Source of the DNA: Ottelia alismoides
Lineage: Eukaryota; Streptophyta; Magnoliopsida; Alismatales; Hydrocharitaceae
Direction of reading: 5' to 3'
Length of the DNA stretch: 64,000 nucleotides
NCBI GenBank assembly: GCA_037367405.1
Contig: JAZKJV010005749.1
Location: 62,001-126,000 of the forward strand
The notes beneath the pieces are model-generated. The model did not search any database and was not told the DNA's origin. It saw nothing but the letters and a program-made list of their open reading frames with translations. This document shows, piece after piece, positions 12,961 through 25,208 of the stretch. The number at the start of each line of letters is the position of its first letter. Within the stretch, counting starts at the first letter, position 1. The position numbers were made by a program, and so were the translations under genes.

Positions 12961-15570
12961 AAATGTAATAAAAATAAAGTTTTCTTCTTAATTTGGTCCC
13001 TGGAGGGACTTATTTGTAAAAACCAAAAGCAGAAGGACCTTCCTATAAAATATCCCAGGTGTGGGTATTTCTGTAATTTTAAGGAGTTACGAGGGTGCGG
13101 GCAAAATTAGCCCAAATGGAACGTGCTCAACACGTGCTCTCGGCTGGCGAGGGCAATTGCGTAATTGGTTGGAGTTACAGGGCTACCACCGTAATTTTTC
13201 CTTCAGCAACGTGCGAGTCACGTGCTATGGAGGTTCGACCACGATGGCATAGGCTCGGATCCATGTGGCGGTCGTTGGGTGCTCTGGTTGACCCGAGCCT
13301 CGAGGCACAAAAGGAGGCTCGAGGATAGCTACGTGGTGGTGAGAGAGCCATTGGATCAAGGGTCGACCCCTGATCCTACGGTAGTCATTGGCGCTCTGGT
13401 CATGAGGAGGTCATGGCAGGCCAAGGCGGCGGCGATAGAGGTGCACGGCAGAGCTCGACCGACACACATCTGAGCATTGATGCTACATTTGGCTCACGGA
13501 TTGGCGAGGAGGGGTGCAATAGGGGGGGGGGGGGAGTGCACGCAGGTGGCTCACGGTCCCTTGCTCATCGACACACGACAGAGCAAGGGAGGTGATGGAG
13601 CTGACACAACAGAGGTGGTTGTTGGCGGAGCGTGAGGGCGGCGAGGCATCGGGTGGAGCGGGAGACACAGTGGCACGATCGTTAGCCAAGGGCAGCGCTG
13701 CGCCTCAATCAACACACGGCCGAGGCGGTGGAGCTGATGCAACCAGTTATTTTCCTGCAAAGGTTAGCCCAACGAAAAAAAAGGGGAGATGGAGCTCCTG
13801 CGCGGATGGAGGAATGTGATCTAGGGATCTAGCCTTTGCAAGGCTGGAGGTGGAAGGCTTGAGAGATAGAGGGGAAGTGACAAGGGAAGCGGTGTGGGGA
13901 CTGTCGAGTTGTCAAAGGTGAATGTTGATGGAGGAAGGCACGAGGGCGGAGGGGAAATTAGGAGTGATTTCGATGGCAGAAGAAGATGAACAAGACAACA
14001 AAGAAATTGAAAGAGAAAAGCGAATAAGAGGGACTACCTGGAGGGCGATCTGAGTGGAATAGAAAGAGGGGTAAGTCGAGGGCGAGTATTCATCAATAAA
14101 GGATGAATCCAGTGTATGGGGATTCACTTGAAAGAGGAGTTGGGACGTCCTCTAAAGTCGTTGCTCGACAGGCCTGGCGAAGAAGCTCTTAGCTCTACTG
14201 CCTTGAAGAAGACAACTACTCAGCCGTGAAGTGGTCGAGGATCACACCACCCCTCGGTCTCGACGTCGCTTGTGGTGGTCTTGCCATCTGCTGTCATCTG
14301 AGGCCGAGATCGAGCTGGAAAGGAAGGGTTTAATTGATGGACACAGAGGATGACCAACGGAGGAGGTTTTACAGGAGGAAATGGGTAATGACTAAGACAC
14401 GAGAGCGACGATAGAGGGGCATTACATGCAGGAGATGGGTAGCAGCCATAGGGAGGTGTTTCGAGGCGGAGTCGGTGCAACGCATGAGGAAGGGGATGGT
14501 CAAATGCTCTGCATGTGATCGAGGGTGAGAGAGAAGAGTAGGAGGGGATGGTAGGAGAGAGATGGAGAGGGTCACACGTGGCATGCCCAGGGACTGCAAT
14601 GAGTCACCGAAAAATTTCAAAATTAAAAAAGGAAAGAAAAATAGAAAAGAAATAGAAGGAGACCCTGGATAAAAAAATTTCCTTCACAAAAGTTATTCAT
14701 CTCGACAAGATCTACAACTTTTATAAAGGAACCATGAGAAAAAGAGGTCATCTGTACAAAGTGGTATTTTTGGTGGTTCTCATGTGTATAGAAAATTGAC
14801 TTTTTGGAGTTTTGTAATTTTTTAGTGATTTTTAAAGAAGACAAAATTATATAAAAATACGATAAAATAAAAGACATTTATTTACATATTAATCTATTTT
14901 TTAGATTTTTAGTAAATAAGAAAATATGGGAATAAAATAGAAGTACGAAACAAGCAAATTTTGTACAGACTCACAGAGGTCACTCAGACACAACCAGTTT
15001 CTTTGATTTCAGTCTTAATTGGATTTGGATTTTTATGCCACTTGATAAAACTTTTATCAAAGAACACATATGAAAAAGAAATAAACTAAAATGGGTTAAT
15101 TATATACATAAAACTCAAGTCAAAAATCGTAAAAAGGTAAAATGCGCAAAAGAGGCCAAAATCCAACTTTCACATATGAGCTCTGAATTTTATGAAATTG
15201 GTCTTGTTTTGAATATATTTGAAAATGGAGTACTTTAAAAGTGAGTGGACCGAAATCAGACACTGTATGAGGAAGATATGCGTGTTTTAATCCGTCTGAC
15301 GTGAAATTTGATTTTGGGTTTATTTGTCACTTATTTGAGTTAGCAATTTATTTATAATTTTTATTTATTCTTATTAGTAATATCTGCATAATGTATTGGT
15401 TCCTTATTTTATGCAATTATGCATGATGAAATGTGAATATTATTTACACATGTATGAATGCTAATGTTGTTATATTGATGATTAAATGCATATGAATTTT
15501 GGGGAACATAGCTTAATTTACCAAGTTAAGCATGTTGGATCAGAGACTCATCATACCCCTATACTTAACC
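12960..15570 (+). repeat. Unclassified repeat family G, member 2
   Basis: It has the same plan as member 1. It opens with TTTCTGTAATTT near 13070, also present near 17495 in member 3. A GC-rich body follows (13.06-14.6 kb, with a G13 run near 13521), then an AT-rich part. The conserved end block lies at 15420-15560 ('tttacacatgtatgaatgctaat', then GACTCATCATACCCC). The many short overlapping frames in the GC-rich body look like spurious products of composition. Confidence 0.5.
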
Positions 15571-17400
15571 ATGCTCGCCCCCGAGAATCAATGAATGAAT
15601 GATTTAATTGGATAAATCCTTGATCGTGCATGTGAATTTCAAGGCTCAATTCATCGAAGACCCTTCATTTGAGTGATCCTAAAATTTTGGGCTCAACCAT
15701 GCTTCAATCAAAAGGAATCCAACTTCTCCAATTATCAAACTCTCTATTTGTACATATAATATAAGGATATAACTTTTAGTATACCACATCCATGAGAGTC
15801 AAGTCAAGATGTCACTTAAGGTCCCAATCCAGGAGACTCTCCTCTAGACCTAATTCTCAACATTAGGGAATAAGTCAGTTTTTGCATTCAGTCTATCATC
15901 TCATTAGTTTGTCAGACTTGAAAGTGTAGATGGAAGGTTAGATGATGGAGGACATAGGATTGTGTAAATTATTCTCTCCCTTACATTGGAACAAGGATCC
16001 TCTCGAGTGTCTTATTACTCAACACATGTATATTTTTATTTTGTTGATCAATGTGTCTGTCAAGAGAATTTGGAGTCGTCTGCACTTGTTTTCCTGGGAG
16101 TACACTGGGGTGTGTCTCTTTTGAGTATCTAAGATACCTTCGACACCTAAACTTGTATCACTATACTATGCAGAGCCCTTTTTTGGTGCTAGCCCGACTC
16201 CTTGGTCCTAATAGCATTTGGTCCAAGTGGGCACTTTGCAATGGTTGGGAGCGCTCGCCCTTTGGTGGAAGCTCATTTGAATTTGAATTTGTAATGATAG
16301 AGCCTTTCTTTGAATATTTATTTCTTTCTTTTCTTTTTGGCTAGCTCCACTGCTTTTACCAAAAGTTGACGCACACTGATCAACAATTTAATTAGGTTTC
16401 ATCGCATCCTGGCACATAGGTAGATATCAAGCGATAGCATGCGAACTTGTTCACATACTGGGTAGGATATTGTTGACACTTAGGTTTCTTGAAGCCTTCA
16501 TTAACTTTATCCCATCCTCGAGCATCATTAAATCAGGTCTAGGCTCAAATCACCAGTCCCAGTTCTTCATGTGATAACTCGACTCATCTCATCAATCATG
16601 CAGTAGTGTAAGTGATGTGTTGATCATATTCTTTAGACAGTAGAGATGAAGAGTGCAAAATAGCACTCAAAGCTGTCAAACTAGGGAAGTGTGGATTATT
16701 AAGTTCAAAACTCTAATGATTATGGCTGGCTAACTCAGTCTCTCAAGATCTCAGAAACCAAGTGTCTTCAAATCCTCAAGCCTTGAGTGATAGTGCAAGT
16801 GTCAAGAATATACCAACTAAAGAATGCATGAGATGCTTAATGAAATGCAAGACCATGAGTGTTTTTTTGAAAACTAGATATTATTTACAGAAAGAATTTA
16901 GTATGAATAGATAAATAGGTTGGATTGATTTGAAGATTAAAAATAGCGAAAAGAGTAAAAAATACTTCAAATCAATTTAATATATAGATAATATATAGAA
17001 AAAATTTGGGATCAGAAATGAATATTTTTGGATTTTTGGTGAATTTTTATATTATTATAAAGGATTTTGGAGCTTTTTAATTTTTAGGGTTTTTCTTTTT
17101 CTATTTTTTGTAGTTTTGGTTTGTAGGCTCAAAATACACTAATAAACGAAATCTATTTTTTAATTTTTCAAAACATTTTTATAATTTTATGGGTTTTTTA
17201 CTATAAATAAGTAATAATAGCTTGGTTTTTGAATATTTATAAATAGAAAATACACTTAAAATACCCAACCAAAATATATGTGATAAAGATATTTATTAGG
17301 TATTTTTAGGAATTTTCCTCAAATTTTTAAAAACCAAGTGCTATTTTTTACAATAAAAATAAAAAACATTTTAGCAGGGGCATTTTTCCAAATACTTAAA
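15571..17400. other. Intergenic DNA, no gene recognised
   Basis: No supported coding region or RNA. The 15942-16344 part has two short overlapping open frames without recognisable domains. 16860-17400 is AT-rich with homopolymer runs and grades into family G member 3. Confidence 0.4.
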
Positions 17401-20400
17401 CTTTATGTACCAAATCTGAACACCTTAGAGAAATCCAGGAGGCAAACACATAAATTTCCCAAAAATATTCAATAAAATATGACCGGAGGGGTATTTCTGT
17501 AATTTAATGCAAGTCTGTGGGTTCAGATGGAAAAAAACTATAAAATATTACACTATTTATTCAAATATTTGGACTAAAATGAAATATAAATTCTACAATG
17601 GGCTCAATATAAAATACCCCGTCCTTTCACGCACACAGACACGCGAGGTGACATAGAATGGACCTGAATGAAAATAAATAAAGTGTCAGGGCTTAAATGC
17701 AAATATTATGGAAATAATTATCTTGCAGATGAATGTTTTAGGATTGGAATTAAAAACAAAAAGGCGCGAGGGGTTCAATGCAAAATACCCCTAATCTGCG
17801 TGCTGACCGACGGCTCTGGGCGCATCACTTGACACACGGTGCGTATCTCATGGTGGATACCGGTTTGCTGATGGACGTACGTGACTAGATCCCGGATATG
17901 ATATCTGATGGTTGGGGTTTAGGTGCATCCAACGACAACTTTAATCCTGGAGACTTGTTCTTGATCAGATGGTGGTAAGGCTTCGAGGAAGAACACCTCA
18001 AGAACTTCTTCCCCACGAGATTCGATCCTGTCGTGCTTCATCGTTCTTTACTCCCAGGGGCTCGGAGAAGCCTCAAAATGACTCGAGGCTGGATCCGCAG
18101 CTCCCATATCATTCAAGATAACCTTAGGTCCTTCAGGGTGGCTTGACGAGGCATTGGACCTAGAGGCTCTTTTCCTGGTTCGGGGACCCCTGCAAGGGGG
18201 TCTATTTTTGTTATGTTCTGTAGGAAAATGTCGAGGGCAAAAGGGCGAAGCTGGGGACAGCTTCAGGGGGCGAGATGGTTAAGGGATGAGGTGGAGCGAC
18301 GTTCTCCAACGTGTGACGAAGGATGGAGAACAAATTACGCGATCAGTGCAAGATCGAGGCGAGTGAAGGGATGTTGGATGTTCAGAACATGAAGGGGAAT
18401 GATGTGGAGGTGAACAACGAGTCAGAGGTGGTCAGGAGTAGCGAAAAAGGGATGGCAGATCTGGAGCTCCAGTGAGAGTGGATTTTCGATTTTGCAGAAA
18501 ATAAAATAAGATCGAGTAAAACAAAAGATGGTCCTACACTACTTCTATGCTAAAGGTAAATGGCAAGAAAAGGAAGAAGAAATCTCACTAGGAGCACACG
18601 TGGAGCAAGCTTTAGGCGAAGGAGCTTCGACGAACTGGATCGCCTTGATTCGACACCCAATAAGGCTCCTAAGGAGTTGATCAACCACCTGCTATCACCA
18701 GGAGCAGGATTTGAGGCTCAAACCTAGGGTTTGTGGGTGAAAGAAGGATAAAAAATGAAGGAGGCTCAGAGGTGATGGTTTATAGAAGTCGTCTTCCTCA
18801 GGCAGTAGAGCTCGTTTCAGAGGCTCATCGTCCAAGAGATGATATGCGCGTGTAAGGTGGACAATCGAGGAATAAAAGTCAAGAAGTCATCAAGCTAAAT
18901 GGATGCAAGATTCAAGTGTGAAAATCCGAGGAAAATGGGGTCAACAGTGATCTGACAAACCTAGGACTCGGGTCAGAGAGTTGATCAGAGTCAATTGAGG
19001 GCGGACCCTGATTAGGCCACACCACCTGCTAGAATACAAAATAAATTGAAAATTCGAATAATTCAAAATAAAATATTAAATGATTTTATTAATTTTAATT
19101 TAAATGCATAAAAAATGTTATTATTTTATATAGTTATTTAATATGATTTTTATTTATTTTAAGTTTATTTATTACAATTACTTTTTAAGGTTTATTTATA
19201 GGTATATTTACCTAGGTTGTGTATTTTTTATTTTTATTTTGTATTGTTGATTTCAGTATTTATTTTCTTAATTTATATAATTTTAACTTATTTTTATACA
19301 CATAAATATATTTTTGTTATATTTTTTTGATATCAGCTGTACACTTAAATAAATATGTATACTTATTATATATGTATAAGTATTGTATATTCATCTATGT
19401 ACATATATATATTATTTTAATTTAATTTTGTCTTTATAATTTTATTCTATTTTAAATATGCACGTATACTATAAATAATTACAAAATTATAAAAATATAA
19501 AATTAGAAAAATTATAAAGAATGAATAAAATGAATATTTTATTCAGGTAAACTATATAATAGGGGTCCAAAACCTAACTTTTGCGTCTTAACTCTAAATA
19601 AAATGAAACAACCTTTATTAAATATATAATAAAAAGCTATATAAACTAAAGCTGATTTTGATACATTTTGAGTTCACGTGGATAAGATATGGGTCTGGGA
19701 AGTTTGGATTTTTGAATTTTATTTTGGGTATAAAATGTACACTGTGTATTATTTTTGTATGAAATAAATTTTGTAATTTCTATGTATTTTTATCTACAAC
19801 TTTCATGTACAAATTTTCTTTATTTGAGATGTAAATATTTAAGAATAAAATGGGTATAAAAATGCAATATTGGAGGTTAAAAATTAAAGTTTTCATTGTA
19901 TACTTGACCCTTATCTCCCCCTATTTTATTCCTTATCGACCTAGTCATGGAAGATGCCTAGGTCTCGGGGGTTTAGGGTCATAACATTTCTTTGGCATTT
20001 TATTTCCTTTCCTTTCCTTTTATTTATTTTTTATTTTCACTTTAAACAATGTATTTTATACAGTATTTATACAATAAATGATGAATGCTAATTTATGCAA
20101 GATAATGATATTTACATGAATTTAGCTAGGGTTTTGAAGGCAAAATGAAAGAATAAAGGTGATGAAATTGAGATTCGTCAGGTCCCAGCTCTTTCGGCCA
20201 AGTTCTATGGGCATTCCGGACTGCTTATAAGACCTCGCTTGGAATCTCCCCAATCCGAATGGTTTATGGAAAGCTGTGTCATTTTCTCATTGAACTGATA
20301 CATAATCTGAATGGGCATTAAAGAAAGTGAACTGGAACACACATGAAGAATAGTAGGGCAGAAAGATGGACCTAAATGAGCTTGTAGAAATCAGAAATAA

Positions 20401-21130
20401 GGCATATGATAAAAAACGTGATCTATAAGGATAGAATCAAGTGTTGGCATTATCATAATATCAAGCGCAAGAGTTTTCCCCAGGGAAGAAGGTATGTTAT
20501 TCAATGCCAAGTTGAAGAATTTTCAAGGCAAGTTGAAGTCCAAGTGAATGGGACCCTTCATTGACAGAGAAGTGCACACGAACGACAATGCATATATTTC
20601 AAATATTACAGATGGTGCATGATCGCTCCTCGAAATGGGCAACTATTGAAGCATTTTATAGGATCAAATGAGCAGTTAGACCATTTTGAAGAGATCTTAT
20701 TCATGCATATCCCAAAATCCCATGATTCACTCTTAGGGAACACATGAATCCTCACTACTCCCAACATCTCCAAACATCTCATTCCCCACTCCCCTTTTTC
20801 TCTGTATATTCCCCAACCCCATCGATTTTCACACTACTCCTTTTTCTATACTTAGGCTGACCAGAGCCTAAGTATAGGAGGGATCGATTCCTACCATGTA
20901 TATTCATTCATCCAGTTCTTCTCCTATTGACCTCGACTGCCCTATTTTTGCTCTTCTTCTACACTTAGACTGAGGAGAGCCTAAGTATAGGGGGCGTGTT
21001 GACTTCTATACTTTCATTCTTTTTCACTCTCTTACGCTTAGCACGAGCTATTTCTCTTCCTTACTTCTTATTCTTTGAGGACATAGCACACGCTAAGTAC
21101 AAGGAATGTGTATATATTACATATACACTT
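17400..21130 (+). repeat. Unclassified repeat family G, member 3 with hairpin modules
   Basis: This shares the opening TTTCTGTAATTT (near 17495), a less AT-rich body (17.75-19.0 kb), an AT-rich part, and the end block at 20050-20180 (GAATGCTAATTTATGCAAG, GATTCGTCAGGTCCC). Hairpin modules follow: 13-bp arms at 20846-20858 and 20865-20877, and a mismatched copy at 20960-20990. The same module series occurs inverted near 10.0-10.3 kb. No protein-coding frame survives, so element class is unknown. Confidence 0.5.
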
Positions 21131-21339
21131 TACCCATAGCTCGTACTTTCACGTAGTTTTGTACATAATATTCAATAAATACGGAATGGGTAAAAATGAT
21201 TGGTAAAAAACTTGTTTTGTTATCTTCGACAAATTTGTAAAATACATGTAAATTTATATATTTTATTTTTGTATAACTGTAAAATCTGTATAATGTATAT
21301 AATAATCACTAGTCATAGCTATTACAACCACAACAAACC

Positions 21340-21790
21340 CCATAGTCCCATTCAAAGTTACCACCATAGTCCTCAAAGTCCCCACAACCCCATTCACAAC
21401 CACCATAACCCCCACATCAACCCTTGTAGACACCACAACCCATTCATGACTACCACAACCCTCACCCACAAACCCCCCACATCCTCACTCATAGCCCCAC
21501 TCACAATATGCATAGACTAACCTCCACTTACAACCCCACCCATAGCAACCACAGACAACTACACCACCACCAATGACACATACAACCCACCCCATCAATA
21601 GCTCACTACTACAAACCCACCGACAACCACCACCACAACCTCTACCAACAACCCTACTCTTAAACTAAACCCTAAACCAGACAACAACCACCCACATCCC
21701 CAATACTCACCATCCAAGCCCCCTCAACCACCACGATCCCACAACCACCACCCACATTCACCGGCCCACATCCCCCCACAACCACCACGA
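21340..21790. repeat. CA-rich low-complexity tract
   Basis: About 450 bp are almost free of G on the plus strand and built from variants of ACCACAACCC and CCACCACAACC. The frames it gives on either strand (Pro/His/Asn-rich or Val/Gly-rich) are composition artefacts. It adjoins the CACTA-type element and may be part of it. Confidence 0.7.
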
Positions 21791-22169
21791 GACCATATCA
21801 ACAATCACATATATGTATAATGCTAATACTGCAACATTAAAATTGAAATAAATCATTTGAAAAAACGACGACAATAATACACTTCATTATATATCATACG
21901 GAAAATATAAATAAATATAAATACGTGGATCCATGCAATGAGGGGGAGCTTGAGATGTGAGCTTCTAGCACGTTCTCCAAGAGAGTAGGAGCACTAGGGA
22001 CAAAAATGAGAATGACGGGGCTCTCAGGATGAAAGGAGGGGAGAGGAGGATGACAGGGTTCGCGTCGAGAGAAGAGGAGAGAGAGAGAGGAGGAGGACAT
22101 GGCTCGAGTGGGAGGGGAGGAGAGAGAGGAAGAAACAAATGTGCGAGTTCAGACCTCTCTCGATCCTTA

Positions 22170-23039
22170 TATAAAACTTTCGTCATTAGTTCTTAAACTA
22201 TCGACCTTGCTTCTCTAGTTTAACCTTACACCGACGGTCTTTAGGAATGCCGATGGGTTATAAACCGTCGATATAGTATTTTTTTGTACCATTATTCAGA
22301 AATTCAAAAAAATCATCGGCGGTTAGAGTCAACGGCCGTTGCAAAAAACTGTAGGTGAAAGATATACTACAATAGTTGTTGATCTCTCTTGACGGTCTAC
22401 CAACCGCCGTAGTATTCTTTGTTCTCGTTGGTTTATAACCGTCGACATAACTTGAAACCACTGGCAAAGCATTTGTTGACGGTGATTTTCACTTAACATC
22501 GGTGATTAGGTAACCGACGAAACGTCAGCCGACCTCGTCACTTGTGGCATAACAACAAATGGTGTTTAATCTTTGGCGGCAGTTTCTAAACCATCATGGA
22601 AGTCTAGGCGTCATTAACTGACATGATATTTAATGATATTTACATTGAGGGAACATCACCGATGTTACTGTTCAACCGTCGATGTAAATTTTTAAAATGG
22701 AAGTTCTGCTTTCATCGACGACGGTTTGAAAACTGACATGGATAATGCCATAAATCCTTGGATTTTTATTTCTAACAACAGTTGTGGACTATACATTGGT
22801 GGTTTACAGTCCACTGATGAAAGTGTATATGAAGACTGTTCGTTAACCGCCGATAAACTGTGCAGACCGTTGGCATTAATTACATAATACTTATCATCGT
22901 AGATATATTAAATGTCAATGACAATTGGTATATGACGCCAGCAATATGTAAACCGCCAGTGTTAACGAGCCCAAGCATTGATGGTTTTCTGCGGAACCGT
23001 TGGGGAAAGATCACCGTCAATCATTTTTTTGTAGTAGTG
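22170..23039. mobile_element. CACTA-type (En/Spm) element end, nonautonomous
   Basis: The right end reads TTTTTTTGTAGTAGTG at 23024-23039, that is CACTACTACAAAAAAA inward, the usual CACTA terminal form. Inward of it, for about 820 bp, a short motif recurs in both orientations with variants: AACCGTCGATATA, AACCGCCGATAAA, ATCGGCGGTT, GACGGTTTGAAAA, AACCGTCGATGTAAA. Dense subterminal repeats are typical of this superfamily. The left end is not certain: CACTACTACAAA near 21603 is a candidate but lacks a matching 3-bp duplication. No transposase is seen. Confidence 0.6.
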
Positions 23040-23599
23040 TTTAGAAGTTATATTATATATATATTTTTTATATTTTCAAAACAAGGTATTTTTCTTTTTG
23101 AATTTTATTAAAATTGAATAATATATTAGTATATCAATATTAAGAATAATTATTATAATATTGAAATTCAGAATTGAAATATCCAATTTACAAATATATT
23201 AGCATCACAATCATTAACCAATCAATACTATATTCATTCCATTCTATAAAAAAAGTCAAATCAAATCATATTCAACCAGGACACCCACCCTACTCCAGCT
23301 AAGCTCCCTTTTTAAGTTAGAAGATTATCTCATGGGACACCCTGCTACCAACTTAACTTATCCCTCAAACTCTATGGTTTGCGAATGATGCACATGACAA
23401 AGGAAATGCACAAAGCTCGACGAATCTCTAGTTTAAGATGTTTAACAAAGAATGCATCTTCTTTAACAAGGAATGGCTGATAAAGGACTACCATGCTCTG
23501 CATTCCTTTGGGACTAATGTAGGAACGAGATAGTGTGGGACGAGGTGTAACTTCCACTGGAAGAGGGTGGTCTTAAGCTTTCACTCTTTAGGCACTCTC

Positions 23600-24500
23600 A
23601 AGAATGCTCAGGTGTTTTGTTTGGATTGATTCTCGATCAGCGTTGTTGATTCCTTGTGGACAGGGGATCTGAAGTCAAAATCTCTAAGGTGTGTCTTCAG
23701 GGAGATCCCTGTCCTGTGTACCTCCTTGCCTTTCTAAAGGACCTTCCTCGATTATGGCGTCGTTTGGAAAGAGTTTGGCTTCTTGCATAGCCTTGAAATA
23801 CATTTGTTCTCTACAGAGCGATCATGGGCGAACTTTCTTCAAGGGGGAGATCATCCAATATCATCCAATATCGAACTTTGCTCCTCCAAATTATGCCTCC
23901 TTAGGGCCTGTTTGGTTGCAGGGTTGGACAGGATTGGGTTGGGCAGGGGTACCCCTGTGAATAGTAAACTGTGAGGAGGAGAACCCTGTTTGGTTGGAGG
24001 GGTAACCCGGGTTGGGCCAAGCCAACCCTTTCCAACCCTCCAACCAAACAGGCCCTTAGAGGTAACCAAATGGAATCTATAGATTATATATTGTTCGAAT
24101 GCGACGACTCTCGACGGGTGTGGAGGGGTGATTGTGAGGATCTCACCCTCCCCATTCTTGACCTCTTCTCATTGATGGACACCCTTTTTGGATTAGGATC
24201 TGTGTCGGCTCGACATGCCTGTATGGAAGACAAACTGAAGATGGTGACGACAATCACGACTGGTAGATCATGATGGAGCATAATCTGATATGGAAGGAGT
24301 CCAACAAGAATGGTCAGACTTGGTTAATGAATCGGATGCGCAAGCTTCACATTTCTTATTCACCTAGCTTATGTTGAGGGGGACTTTTTGAAGGTCTTAC
24401 TCATTGTAATCACTTCAATCCTTTTAATTGTTCTTCTGGGCAGGTTTTTTCCCATATTCTTATTTGTTTAGTCAATTATAAATACCAATGCAAAAAAAGA
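23600..24500 (+). pseudogene. LINE 3' remnant (zinc-ribbon region of reverse transcriptase)
   Basis: The frame after the MITE reads RGNQMESIDYILFECDDSR then VW. It fits the Cys/His-containing segment (zf-RVT type) that follows the reverse transcriptase in plant L1-like LINEs (pattern ..ESIDHLLFEC...ARRVW). Removing the MITE and one TTA joins the upstream CSSKLCLL text to it, supporting one original frame. Later frames are broken. The remnant ends at an A-rich tail near 24490-24500. The upstream limit is a guess. Confidence 0.5.
23904..24055. mobile_element. Tourist-like MITE (PIF/Harbinger type), TTA duplication
   Basis: The 152-bp element has inverted ends GGGCCTGTTTGGTTG and CAACCAAACAGGCCC. 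It is flanked by TTA at 23901-23903 and 24056-24058, the 3-bp target duplication of Harbinger-type MITEs. It lies inside the LINE remnant. Related elements with similar internal text (TATTCACAGGGG..., CCAACCCAATCCAACCC) lie at about 31675-31965 and 44205-44362. Confidence 0.9.
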
Positions 24501-24582
24501 TCAAGAGAATGTATTTGGATCTCCTATTGGATAGGGATATATCGGATCATATCACAGCAAATATCGTGACACGTCAAAATTA

Positions 24583-24588
24583 TGGGCC
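24583..24588 (+). promoter_or_regulatory. Site II motif (TGGGCC) upstream of RPL27A
   Basis: TGGGCC lies about 180 bp before the start codon. TGGGCY site II elements paired with a telo-box are characteristic of plant ribosomal protein gene promoters and are linked to TCP factors and growth-dependent expression. Function here is inferred from this pairing. Confidence 0.6.
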
Positions 24589-24682
24589 GAAAGGGCTCAG
24601 TAGCATCAACACTACTCGGCCTTGATCCCTTCACACTGTCGAGATCCAACGGCTACCAATGCCTCTCTCACATCACACGCCC

Positions 24683-24690
24683 TTTATAAA
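24683..24690 (+). promoter_or_regulatory. TATA box of RPL27A (TTTATAAA)
   Basis: TTTATAAA lies 75 bp before the ATG. It would place transcription start near 24712-24720 and give a short pyrimidine-rich leader (TCTCTTCTCTCC), as is usual for translationally regulated ribosomal protein mRNAs. Confidence 0.65.
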
Positions 24691-24730
24691 GAAGGCCCTT
24701 CCCCGTTTCATCTCTTCTCTCCGCCGCTCG

Positions 24731-24738
24731 AAACCCTA
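24731..24738 (+). promoter_or_regulatory. Telo-box (AAACCCTA) in the RPL27A leader
   Basis: AAACCCTA occurs 27 bp before the start codon, the usual place for the telo-box of plant translation-apparatus genes. Together with the TGGGCC upstream it is good evidence that this is a transcribed gene and not a processed copy lacking a promoter. Confidence 0.75.
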
Positions 24739-24764
24739 GCGCTACCTTCTCCGTCTCCACCGCC

Positions 24765-25208
24765 ATGACGACCCGCCTGAAGAAGCACAGGAAGAAGCGC
24801 GGGCATGTGAGCGCCGGACATGGCCGCATCGGGAAGCACAGGAAGCATCCCGGAGGCCGCGGAAACGCCGGAGGCATGCACCACCATCGCATCCTCTTCG
24901 ACAAGTACCATCCCGGGTACTTCGGCAAGGTCGGTATGCGCTACTTCCACAAGCTCCGCAACCGCTTCCACTGCCCCACTGTCAACGTCGAGCGCCTCTG
25001 GTCCCTCATCCCTCAGCAGGTCAAGGACAAGCTCCCCAGCAAGGACGGCGTGCCCTTGCTCGATGTCACGCAGTTCGGGTACTTCAAGGTCCTCGGAAAG
25101 GGTGTGCTCCCTCAGGGACATCCCATCGTAGTCAAGGCTAAGTTAGTCTCAAAGAACGCCGAGAAGAAGATCAAGGAATCCGGAGGGGCCGTCGTCCTCA
25201 CCTCTTAG
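24765..25208 (+). CDS. RPL27A: 60S ribosomal protein L27a (uL15)
   Basis: A 147-residue component of the cytosolic large ribosomal subunit, placed in the uL15/L27a family by its whole sequence. The basic, glycine-rich N-terminus ([20 protein letters not shown], then GGRGNAGG and [20 protein letters not shown] at about residues 30-60) is the rRNA-binding extension. The C-terminal half carries VLGKG and [20 protein letters not shown] of the L15 fold, and the protein ends VVLTS. Length equals the family norm and the frame is intact. ATG 24765 is the only start giving the canonical MTTRLKKH beginning. The coding sequence is uninterrupted, as in several plant L27a genes, with third positions mostly G/C. 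A site II motif, TATA box and telo-box precede it, so it looks active. Its 3' UTR resembles part of the tandem repeats at 27.0-28.7 kb. Confidence 0.97.
   Translation: MTTRLKKHRKKRGHVSAGHGRIGKHRKHPGGRGNAGGMHHHRILFDKYHPGYFGKVGMRYFHKLRNRFHCPTVNVERLWSLIPQQVKDKLPSKDGVPLLDVTQFGYFKVLGKGVLPQGHPIVVKAKLVSKNAEKKIKESGGAVVLTS

Noticed and set aside
21200..21520. His/Pro/Asn-rich frame
   Set aside because: This is a low-complexity CA-rich tract; composition artefact.
21603..21614. CACTACTACAAA as left end of the CACTA element
   Set aside because: The bases before it (GCT) do not match those after 23039 (TTT), and it lies in CA-rich sequence where it can arise by chance.
24708..25121. 137-codon minus-strand frame opposite RPL27A
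   Set aside because: It is a shadow of the GC-biased codon pattern of the real gene.
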